From positions 19,305,701 to 19,369,700 of the forward strand of contig CM037469.1 of the NCBI GenBank assembly GCA_021014325.1: a stretch of DNA of 64,000 bases, in the 5' to 3' direction. A program made the translations under genes and the position numbers. Positions 28,001 to 40,000 of the stretch are shown piece after piece (position 1 is the stretch's first letter; every line of letters starts with the position of its first letter). Below the pieces are notes generated by a model. The model had not been told where the DNA came from, did not search any database, and saw only the letters and a list, made by a program, of their open reading frames with translations. This DNA comes from Plazaster borealis. Taxonomy: Eukaryota; Echinodermata; Asteroidea; Forcipulatida; Labidiasteridae.

Positions 28001-31000
28001 AAATGCCCCTCCAACCCACAATTATAGCACTTCCGGCCACCAGCTGGACCCGATGGGGACTTGTGCACTTGGTCTGTGGACACGTCCCTTTGTTGAACTG
28101 ACTCACAGGCCTTCTGACCTGACAAGTTTTTACAAAACTCCGCCAAAGATTTCAAGCTCTGAGCCTGCTCACTAAGATGGGCCTCTAATGAACCAAGCCT
28201 CATCTCCACACTAGAGTCCAAAGCCCTTGCTAATTTAGCGGGCCTTCGGTCCACCAACCTTTGCAGTTCAACACTCTCAAAATTAGCAGTCTCCAAGGCT
28301 GCTTGGATGGCTTCGTCCAAGTTCTTCGGACGGGCTCTATTGATGCCCTCCCGCACCGAATGACTATCCACTGCATCTACAAAGTGATTTCTAGCCAACC
28401 GGTCACGTGCATCTTCCTGAATTTCAGGGTACGCCCGTGCCGTCAACTCATAGATCGCCTGACCCAGTTCCTGCAGTGACTCCTTCGGACCTTGCCGCCT
28501 ATGTCTCAATTCAACTAGGTAGTTCTCACTCTGCCTACCTGACCCGAAACGTCTCTCCAATAGTTTGACAAGTGCACTATAAGTGTACTTTTGTCCTGAT
28601 TCGCCCAACATTCGGAGGGCGTTCCCCTGCAAGCCTGCAGTCAGATACTTTGCAGCTTGTTCATCAGTCCAACCATTCACCTCACGACACGATTCAAAAT
28701 GGCGGTAATACTCCTTCCAGAGAACCTTGCCATTATACCGATCAGGGACTATGTTCGGGCGACGACTTTTAGTCGCTCCAAAAGGTCCTTCTGATCCGTG
28801 TCACTTCCAGCCAGGACTTCACTCTTCAGTGGCTGGGGCCTTACTGAAGGGTGGTCCTTCACAGCCGAACTGCTGCTTTGTGTTACTTCCACTGGGTGGG
28901 TAGCACAGCTTAGCAGTTCGCTGCTTGATTTCTTCGGGGCCATTTCCCCGTCGTCCAAAAATGGGTTTCGGCTTTTGAACTATGTTCAGCGACACTTTGT
29001 CCTGACAAGAACAGTGCCCATTCGTCAACTGGAGGGTGTGTTGGGGCTCCTTGGCGATGGGGTTAACTCAGTTGGGGAAAATTGTGCCGCACTTCCGCCC
29101 CGCAGAGGTGTACTACCCACCATGCCAACCCTTCCCGACATGGGATCCATTTCTGGTTCCTTCATGTCCGCACTCCACCAGTCAACCGGTGGACGAGAGG
29201 CATACCCTGCTGTCTCTTTCGTCACCAGTAATTCCACCTCAGAATCCACACTCTGCCTCACACGCCTTCCATCATGAGGCATGTCTTCCTTGGGCATTCC
29301 GTTCATGGACGCCTCTAATTTCTTTGCAACAAGTTCTTTTTCAAGTTGCAGGATTTGGTAATCCATGCGGAGCTTCTGTAACTCAGACTCTGTACCCGAC
29401 GGGTCCATGGTAACCTTTGACCCCACACTCATACTGCTATTTCTCTCTCCGCAGTACCCTGTGTGGATGCCACCCAACGAGTACCACGTCTCTGTTGTTG
29501 GATTTCACTCTATACACAACAAATTTCCACTGCCAAAATACACAACAATATGTACCAGAGTCAACCCAACAAAACTGAAATCACCAGACACACGACGAGT
29601 GACCATAAGTTTGCTAGAAACTACACCGTTGCCACACTCGGCCACTGGCCACTAGGTGACTGCGTCACTAGCGCAGCAGTCTGTGTTGCAATTCTTCGTT
29701 GTTCCAAACTACGCAAAACTCTGGCACTGTTTGCCTGACTAGTCAAACTGTGAATTCGTATCAGTGTCAAATTCTGCTCCTCGCAGTTCGTCGCAACCGC
29801 CTCAACTCCAAGCGAGTCTTGGCAAACTGACAAACCGCAACTAGAGCAACAATTGCAATAATCACCAACAGCACAACAACAATCCACAATCGCATTGCCA
29901 ATTATTGAACCTGTGTACTATCTCCTTTCCCCGGGATAGAGGAAGATTAATTTCAACAGAGAGTTTAACTTAATCAATTATAATCATCCCACTTCTGACA
30001 CCATTTGTGGCGGGCACAGACCGTTATCCAGTCTATGATTATTAACTCGGACCCTTTCCCTTGCTAGCTCAAGTTAAAGTCACTAAGCGGACTTAAGGCT
30101 GAGTGACGAGATTCGTTTGGGAGGAAGTATACCGCCCGATTATAAAAGATTGTACACCTCTCTGTCAGAGTACACACAGTTCCCTAAAATAATCACACAA
30201 ATAGGACACAGTTTAACAATGACCTTGACCTCAAAAGTAATTTATTGACATTCACCTTCAACTCCAGAAGTTGGGCAAAATAACCTAGCCTGTAAGCACT
30301 TAGAATGTGAGACCCCAAATTATCTACAAGTCATGTAAACAACTACCTAGCAATACTCAATACCAGTGAAAGGCAACACATACACAGAGCACCACGCCGC
30401 GGTTGCACGCCTAGCCCAGCGCAACACCAGCTGCCTTGGGCCTTGAGCACACAGCTCGGTCCCGGCAACAACACACGACCCGCTCCGCTACACAGCCCTC
30501 CCAGAATCCAGTAGTTGTCTGCCTCGCACACAGCGACGGCAACCATTGGGTCGTTGCACTTAACCCAGTTCAACTACACCGCAGTACAGCTAGCTCCGGC
30601 TGATCGTCTTGTGTATTTATCACGACGATCGCCTGCACGCGCACAGCCTTAAATAACGCTGCCTAAAATGCACAAATACCGCCAAAATTCACACAGAAAA
30701 TAACACACTCACGTCTCTGTTCTAATCTTCTTCCCCACAGGCTCCTTTTACCCTCAATATTACTCCCAATTTACACAAAGTAATGAATAACTCTCATATA
30801 CTTACTATACTTGCTGCACTCAAATTTCTGGAACAAGTCCCTCCCTGCAACCCAAAACAGCAGCTTTTTATCACGCTTTCCTGAAAGCCATGTGCACGCC
30901 CAACAGCGCACAATATCTTACATAAACTCAACTAACTTCTTAAAAGTTACGGGCAACTAGCCCAACTGAACTACAACTACCGCACCAATCAGAGTTCACC

Positions 31001-34000
31001 TGACTTCTCGTGGCGGGAACTTGCACCTTGCACCAACCCTATTGGTGCAAGCTGAACACATGACTGATGACGTCGTTCACATATCACGTGCGACGTCACA
31101 TGACGAATTCAACTCATGCAATTCCATCACAGTACATTAACTGGTAGCTTTAACAAAGAGGTATTTTATTTAATTATTTTGCAGATTTAAACTTGATGCA
31201 TAACAAACTCTATGTTGTCACCATCGAGGCTTTCAACGCCGTCAGCCAGAGTACATATGCCTTCTCTAAACCCATTGAAATCGATGACACCCCGCCTTCT
31301 CATGGTGTTGTGGTGGAACTTTCTGGTGTTCATAAATTGAATCAGAAGAATCCAGAGAGGCAGCTGAGCTGGGAATGCAGTAACACAGACGACTGCTTAG
31401 GTCTGGATGGAGAGTGTCTTCAGTCCATCACCCAGATTCAGATCCTATGGGAACCTTTCAAAGATGAAGATACTCAGATCACTAAGTATGAAGTAGCATT
31501 AGGAACTACACCTGGAGGAACTCAGATCAAATCATTCTATGAGGTGGATATGTACCAGACTTCAGAGATTATGACTAATCTTGACCTAAGTGATGTGCGT
31601 AGGGTGTATGCTACAGTGAGAGGATACAATGAAGCTGGTTTGACAAGCACAGCAGTTTCAAACGGCATCTTCGTCAGTCGATTCAGTGCAGGACTTCAGC
31701 CGCTAAGACCTTTCACAATCAAAGATGGAGTCACATCCAATGACCTCCATGACCTGGACTTTCAGACATCTTTAAATGAACTAAGTGCTGCTTGGGATTT
31801 CAGTGGAGACCCTTGTCCAATCATGAAGTACGAGTGGGCTATTTATAGAATTGACGGAGTTAAAAGTCAGTCACTAACAGATGTAGGAGGTAAAAATACC
31901 TAAATAATTTAGTCTCATCTGATGGCCTATTTCTATCCATCTGATATCCTCTGCCATAATAAGCATATTTTGTGAGAAGCTTCCTTTAAAACCCTGCATG
32001 ACACCATCAAAAAAAGTCTTTGTGGAGAACTCAATGACTTTCAAATGGTCCAAACCATTAGATATGGACCCTACTCAACTCATCCAAATAAACAACCAGG
32101 TCACTGCTTACAGCCATCACCGTGTATACAGAAATAGCCATCTGGAAACTAGGCTATATGGTTCATTTCACCCAGTAGTGGCTATTAACCCCAAGGTCAA
32201 ATAACGGCTGTACAATTTCTATGGGAATTCGGGGAGAGCTGGTCATTGATGGATTTTGTTTTTGTGAAAAAGACCCCGGATGGTAACAATACATTCACCA
32301 TGCTATTTGGCTAGGTGTATATGGGGAATGTTGAATTTGTTTGATAAAAAAAAAAAAAAAATGGCGGAGTACTGATTATTTAATTAAAAAAACGGACAGT
32401 GGACCACAGTTGGATGGCATCATGCAAAGATAAAGAAAATGCCCTTGAAAAAACATCAAAGTGGTTTTTACTCCTTGTAGAAGAAGCAAAAACTTCATAC
32501 ATCTTTCGACCACATTGTGTCATGCCGAAAATACTTTTAATATAACTGTAACTGCTTGAATTTGGGAGTATTTTGCGAGAAACAGATTTATGTTTTTACT
32601 ATTTGGTTAGTTTCCTTGCAAATGGTTTGACTAACTATACCCTTTTTTTTTAAAAGAGACGATGGTAAACGTGCGTTTTTATCCCAATGTTTGTTCGTAC
32701 AATATTTAGGTGTTCGTGCAATACAAGCACGAACACCTCTTTGTTTTTGTTCTGTTTTTTCTTTTCTTCTCCATCTTCTTCTTCTTCTTCTTCTTCTTCT
32801 TCTTCTTCTTCTTCTTCTTCTTCTTCTTCCCTGGAACTCTTCTCTAGAGCATAACTCAAGATTGAAACTGAGTTAAACATTGAAACTCATCAGACAATTG
32901 AACCTTAATATGAGGACGGCACAAAGTTAATGACGTCATGATGACGCCATCAGGTGTCGAATTACAAGGTTTTTAATGTTGAAAAATTACCATTTGGTAT
33001 TTGCTGTATCTCATTGAATATGAAATCTATGATGTTCATAGTTGGGCATGTGATAGATCAAGACTGGGGCAACATTTAAAAAGTTAACGTCAAAATCGTA
33101 TGACCTTTCCTTCCCGGTCATGCCCCTAGGTCAAAGTTTACCTTTGGTTTTTTTTCTTGAAAAACGTCATTTTCGGGCTTATTTGCAGCATAACTCAAGA
33201 TTGAAATTGAATTTTACATTGAAACTCATCAGACATTGAACCTAAAAATCAAGACGACACAAACTTGATGATGTCATGATGACGTCATCAGGTATTGAAG
33301 TACAATGAATCAAAGTTTAATACTTGTAAACAAATCATAACTCTTGAACCACATATTGGATTTTTACAATCTTTACATCATCAGATAGGTCATTAAGAGT
33401 TCAACAAACGCTATACAAAGTATGACCCAATTTGACCTTGACGTCCGGTTCAAACCGGAAGTTAAAAATTTCACAAAATTCGTATCTCAAAAACTACTTA
33501 TCACTTCAGCATAAATTTTGCATCAGGTTGTAGAACGTTGAGCCTGCCCAAACTTTTGCACAAAAATAACAACATTGTGACATTTACATCTTGTCTTATA
33601 ACCACCGTCATTAAAGCGCACGTTTGTATTGACCCACTTAGATAACGCGAGATAGTGTAATAACACGTGTACAGATACATGTACATTGTACGTGTAGTTC
33701 AGTTTACATCAACTACATGTAGGAATACATTTAGTATCGCTGTTACCTTGTATATTGCGCATCCCGGCATAAAGATAATCCATCTAATACTTGAAAAATT
33801 CGTAACTCTTGAACCACACACTGGATTTTTACAATCCATACATCATCTGAAAGGTCTTTATAAAACCTAACAAAATCTACACCAATTGTGACCCCGTTTG
33901 ACCTTGACTTACGGTTCAAAGCGGAAGTTGACATTTAATGTTTCAAAATTCTTAATTTCTGAACCACACAATGGATTTTTACAATCTATACATCATTGGA

Positions 34001-37000
34001 AAAGTATGTAACAACTTAAGAAACAATACACAAAATGTGACCTCATTTGACCTTGACTTCCCGTTCAAACTGGAAGATGAAATTTAATACTTGAAAAATC
34101 ATAACTCCTGTACCACACAATGAATCGTTACAATCTTTACATCATTAGAAAGGTCTTTAAAATTTCAACAAGCGCTACACAAAATGTGACTCTTTTGACC
34201 TTGACTTTCGGTTCAAATCGGAGAAGTTGAAGTTTAATATTTTAACTTATCATAACTCCTTAACCAGACATTGGTTTTTAAAATGTATACATCATTGTTA
34301 AGGTCTTCCAAAAGTCAACAAACGCTGCACAAAGTGTGAACCTATTTGACCTTTTTGAAGTTGAAGTTGAATTTTTATAATGAACAAATCTAACTCCTGA
34401 ACCAGACGTTGGATTGATAAGGTAACTTGTCGAAACCAAATCATTTACTCATAATTTGATGACGTTACTCTCGAACACCTTGTTTTTGTAACCAACAAAA
34501 ACTGAATGTCTAGTGTTATTTTCCAGACCGTACTTCAGACACAAACACATACATTGAAATGAAAGACGGCGAGACGTATTACACCGTGGTGCGGGCTACC
34601 AACGCTCTGAACATACCCATCACACTCCGCTCTGATGGAATCACCGTAAAACGAGACCCACTGATACCTGGTCAAGTTTACGATGGTCTCCTTGTAGGTT
34701 TTGATCTAACCCACCAGAAAGAAACTGACACCATATCAGCAAGCTGGAGTGGGTTTGGTCAAGGGACACTGGCAAAAGAGATCGTTGAACATACAGGTAA
34801 ATCTTTAATTATTGGTTGGAGCAAATCGCGATAATATGCTATTTTGTGGTACATTTACACAAATTGACATTACTAATATACCATAATTATTTGTATTGGG
34901 CTGTACATTTAGGAAATGCTGAGATGACCAAAGATCATGTTACAGAGCAGGCTGTCGGCTATTATGAGGTTGCAGTGGGCACCGATCGTCGCTACCCAAA
35001 GACTAGAGACAACACAGTACCCTTCACCAACGTTGGTCAGAATACATCGGTCACATTCAATAACCTTAATCTAAAGGCAATGACTGCTACGTACTATGTG
35101 ACGGTCAGAGGATATAGTGCAAGCTTCTCCAATGCTGAGGTCACGTCAACTGGGATAAAAGCTGGTGTGGATAGCAAAGTTTCTGGTATGTTAAGGATGT
35201 GTTAAGTTATTCCTTTCCCATTTTGTTTGTAGTAGTTTTACACCATTAAATTTTGATACTGAAAACATTAATTTCAGTCTAGTTTGTTTAAGTCATCTTA
35301 CATTTTGAATCTAGGGAATGCAACATTTGAACATTTGGTATAGTTTTCTAGTTATGCTTTTGTCCAACCAGTTACGACGGTAGAAATGCCAAAGTACGTC
35401 AATTCGCTATCCGAAGTCAAACTCCAATGGCAAGAATTTGACTCAACCTTCCCCATCCTACTCTACTATGTCGGCCTGGGTAATGCCGCTTCGGCTGTTG
35501 TGTCACCGGAAGTCATGGACTGTTTGGACATGCTGCTAGCAACAGACGAGTCCCAGACGACCTTTTATGAAAGTAAGATGCAATTTGTTGGCAAGGATAC
35601 GTATCAGGAGATCAAAGGCCTGAGTCTACAGCAGAGAGGTTCCTACTTCGTGACGGTCGTTGGTGAGATATACTTCATTGTAGAGTTATGCTTTCCTTGC
35701 AGTGGTTCCCGAATCTCTCATGTATAATTCATTTGTTATCTTGATATACTAGTGAGGGATTCTAACGCACTGTTTTTTGTTCAATTATTTTATTCAAGGA
35801 ATGAACGAAGGAGGGCAGTGTAACTCCTCCACCAGTCACTTCTCGGTTGATATCACCCCACCCATAGAGGGGCGGCTTCGTGCTGGACCATTCTATGACA
35901 TGGTGAGTATAGTTACTGTAACTTAATTCAGGTTAAAAGTATATTTACTTAAAGGTATCGTACACGTTTGTTAATGACTCAAAACAAATATTAGCAAAAA
36001 ACTTACTTGGTTTTTACAAGCAACGGAGAGCTGTTGATAGTATAAAACATTGTAGGAAACGACTCCCTCTGAAGTAACGTAGTTTTTTAGAAAGAGGTAA
36101 TTTCCCACTAAAATAATAACAACTTCTTGCAAGAAGTTATTATTCCTATCTGAAAGCACACAAATTTGTACAACAAGGGTGTTTTTTCTTTCATCATTTT
36201 CTTCCAACTTCGATGACCAATTTTCACAGGCTTGTTATTTGATGCATATGTTGGGATACACCAAGTGAGAACACTAGTCTTTGACAATTTCCAAACGTGT
36301 TCAGTGCCTTTAATTCAGGTGAAAAGTATATTTACTAAAATAATACTATCAGTAGCAACACGTATTCATTATTGGAGAAAGTAGAAGACAACCGCAAGAT
36401 GCGTTCAAGTATTTAAATTAAATGACATGGAGATTTGTTTTTAATATGGCCACATTTGAAGATGGAGGTATCCTGAAGTGAATCTCTTGAGGTTTGATGA
36501 GACACCATGAACTTAAACTCTCTCTATCAGTTGTGGTGGTTTTGAGAAGAACCGATGGTTAAATAACTCGGCCAGTGTTCTCCAGAAGACGATCACAGCA
36601 CACTGATCCAAACATCCAGGAGTTAAACCACTGGATCTTCTTGGAACATCCACAGCTTTACTATAGAGAGAGTTCACGTACATGGTCTCCGCAAATCTCA
36701 CTTGATTGCAATCCAACTTTGCAAAGTTTCAAATCCTCTTGTCATGTACCGGGTTCTTGAAAATAAAATCTGTCGTGAATAATTTGTTGTACTGAAGAGG
36801 GGAAGTGAGTTAAAGACTCTTTAGTTGAGATTCCTATCCATTTAATTGTTTTGTTTTCATGACAGGTGGTGACTTACACAGATAGCACCGAGTCCATTAA
36901 TGTGGTATGGGAGGACTACATAGATGAAGAAAGTGGAATTAAATCCTTCAATATCCGTCTCCTTGAGGCTGCATCATGTGGAGTGGAAGACAGCGGTAAC

Positions 37001-40000
37001 CTCACACCTGTTCCTGGTCAGGAGTGGCTGGTTCTGGGCCCGGGTGTCTCAGGGTTTAAGTATGTAGACTTAGGCTTATTGGTAAGTTTGTGTATTTGTT
37101 TCTGAACATTCAATATAATGATCAGCTTCAAAATGTTGCATTATCTGTAACTCTTCAAGATTATAGCAAAACAACCAATTTTTTCCAACCAATTATAGGC
37201 CTTCAATGTTATTGTTTTTCAAGAAATTGAGCAAAATTAGCAAATGAATTCCACTCTTTCTCAGTGTAAGCTAAAAATAAATCTCTTTAAAAAAAACCAT
37301 TTGCCTTGCTGTAATGAATTGTTGTCCTTTTCTACTCTGTAGACGAACCACCCGTATTTTGTTGAGCTAAAGGCAACGAACCATGCAGGGGACAGCACTG
37401 TTACCAATGCAGGACCAATCCTTGTGGATAAATCAGAGCCTAGTCCTGGATTGGTTGTTGATGGGGACGATTTCATGATGGATCTGACAGACGCCAATAG
37501 TAGAAGCCAGATCACTGGTAGGTACAGAACATATTCGAAGGATACTTATTCTCTCATATGGTGTGCCATGGAGGAAGGTATTATAATTTGGGGTTGAACA
37601 GGAAACATTTGAGTTGAGCGGGACTTGAAACTACGACCTCCGTATTGACGGGGTGTCAATCCGAAGACAAATAATATTTGGCAGACCAGTTTTGAATATA
37701 ATATGAGGTAAATCGTTTTTGACTGTTTTATCCATAGTTGCTAAGCAGATATTTTCTAAGCGTTAGATAATTATGTTCATCGGTATGAAATTATACCATT
37801 CTGTACTCTAAGTTTTTGTTATCATCGCAGCAAAGGTGTTTTATAGCACACACAAAATTACCATTATTAAAACAATTTTAACACCAACTTGACTTAGAGA
37901 CCTATTTTATCCATTGTGTCCTTTATATCAGGAACAATCTTACACCAGCCCAACTCAGAGGGTCCACCCTGCCCTCTGACAGACGCTTCTTTTACTGATC
38001 CAAAGTGGCTGGCATTGGATTTCAACGGACTTTGGAACATGGGGATTGACAACTGGGATTTAGAGTACCAAAAGCTTCAAGTAAGATACCTTAAATTCGG
38101 ATTGGCTCCTGAATTTCACCAGATAAATCAGAGCAAGCTCTTTGTTATTTTAATTCACTGATTGAATCAATTATTATTATTTAATAATTGTCGGGTCTCC
38201 TCGTTCACTTATCATGCAGTTCCAGCCAGAACAATGGAATTGTTTGGGATGCCTTTTTGGTATCATGCGCTGAGTAGTACGTATCATATCATTGCCTTCC
38301 TCCAGGATCTTATGAAGGATAGTAAATGAAGGGCATAGCATTGAAAGAAACAAATAATAATAAAATATTAATCATAATACTTATAATAATGGTAATAAGA
38401 TTTGTGTAGCACTGGTACCTAGAAAAACTATTCACTGTGCTAAGACCTCGGACAAATTAAAGATAGGAAAGGTAAGTTCTGAGATGTGATCGGAAGGAAG
38501 CAAGTCAGGTTGTGTTCTGAGAGTCATTGGTAAATTGTTCCATAGGTTGGGGGCTGCAACTGAATAACTTATAATACTTATCAACATTCGCATATTTTGA
38601 CTGAATATGAACCCAAGGTAAAAATGATGAAGGAAAAAAAAGACTGAGATATAAAAGAACAGTAACAAACTTGATTACCACACATGCTTTTTGTGTGAGT
38701 TTTAAAAATGCAATTTTTCATACACTAAGAAGTAATCACATTTTCCTTATCTGAGAAAAAAAAAGCAACGGTGACAAAATATTCGAAGAAATAACAAGAA
38801 TCATCGAATAATGTTCATATTTTCAACTGATTGTTTCCCTTAGGTATTTGCATCGGATGAAAGTGTGACGCTCAAGATGGAACGAGATACAAGGGGACCT
38901 CGTATGCTCTCCGGAGCGTATGTTATTGATGCACAAATTGTCAGGAGCTCTGAATACGAGGTAAAGGTTCTCCATGTAATAGGTGAAAGTGGCAAGAGGA
39001 TATTGAGTTTGAACTCAATAGATGACGACCTGACCAGGTCATGAATATTTTCTTCGGCAAACCAAATTCATTCTTCTCAAAAATATACCAATCTAAGTTT
39101 TGTTTCCAATGCGAGTGTCAACTTCTTTCTGCATTGACCGTGTATCTGAAGAATACTTTGCTATTCAAATATTCAGTGAAACTGGTAAATATTAAAAAAA
39201 AATCTTTTCAGCCAAGGTGCAGTAACTCTTTTATACAAGAGAGCGACATTTCATTTGTACCAATACAACAAAACGTCTTTGCATCAAAGCTTAAAAGTTA
39301 TGGTGTTACTATTTGGTTTTAATCTGCCAGTTTGTGACAAACATTTTTCTTGTTCAGGTTGATCTGTTGGCTGCATCATCAGACCTTCACAGCGTCACAA
39401 GTATTTTGTTCTGGGATGGTCCAGATAGAGTGGTTGGAGAGTATGACTTTGGTGGACCTGAGAATTGGCAAGAAGGGATATGCGGGTGTTGCTATGCACT
39501 ACCCTTCAATCAGGTAATGTGATTTTCTCTAGTTATGACCAACAATCCAATTGCAACATTATGTGTTCGGTTCTGAGTCCCTTTTTCAGGTCACAACATT
39601 TTGAGAAAGCAAAATCGATATAAAATACATTCCTGGTGATCAACTCTCCATGTTTCAAAAGCTTAGTTTTACTCCTTTCTTTTCAAATCAAGACCTGTGA
39701 AGGGTTCTCACATTGATATTATTATTATTTTTGGTATTATATATTTTTGGTAATAAAACCAAGGATGCCCTATAAGTGAACTCAATCACTGTAGCTCGCA
39801 AGACTGAGAAAACCTGTAAACAAGGGTGCTTGCTATGTGAACCAGAAAACCGGGGTTTACACGTATTCTTCCAGGATAAGTGGTCTGGGTCTTTTACAGG
39901 CACTCATGTTGAGAGAGAGAGCGATGTGGCGTGACGTGACCGAGAGGATAAGAGTATCAGACTCAAAAGTTAAATGCTGGGAAGGAATTGCATTCTGCTC

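Larger units (their letters stand above)
21215..31131 (-). mobile_element. Ty3/gypsy LTR retrotransposon, full length, antisense in host intron
   Basis: Flanked by two LTRs of 1,125 and 1,126 bp and by GTAC at 21211-21214 and 31132-31135, a 4-bp target duplication. If the LTR ends one base earlier it is the 5-bp AGTAC. Internal order on the minus strand is primer-binding site, gag, protease, RT, RNase H, integrase, GPY/F tail and an extra zinc-finger frame. This order, with integrase after RT, is that of Ty3/gypsy. It lies in the intron between host exons 40 and 41, opposite to host transcription. The coding region is broken by several single-base shifts, so as written it is not autonomous. 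Confidence 0.95.

Noticed and set aside
23951..29477. Treating each gypsy frame fragment as a separate gene
   Set aside because: Motif order shows they are pieces of gag and pol separated by small frame changes.
36513..36716. Minus-strand frame in the intron before exon 46
   Set aside because: Looks like anonymous repeat sequence; no splice support or family motif.
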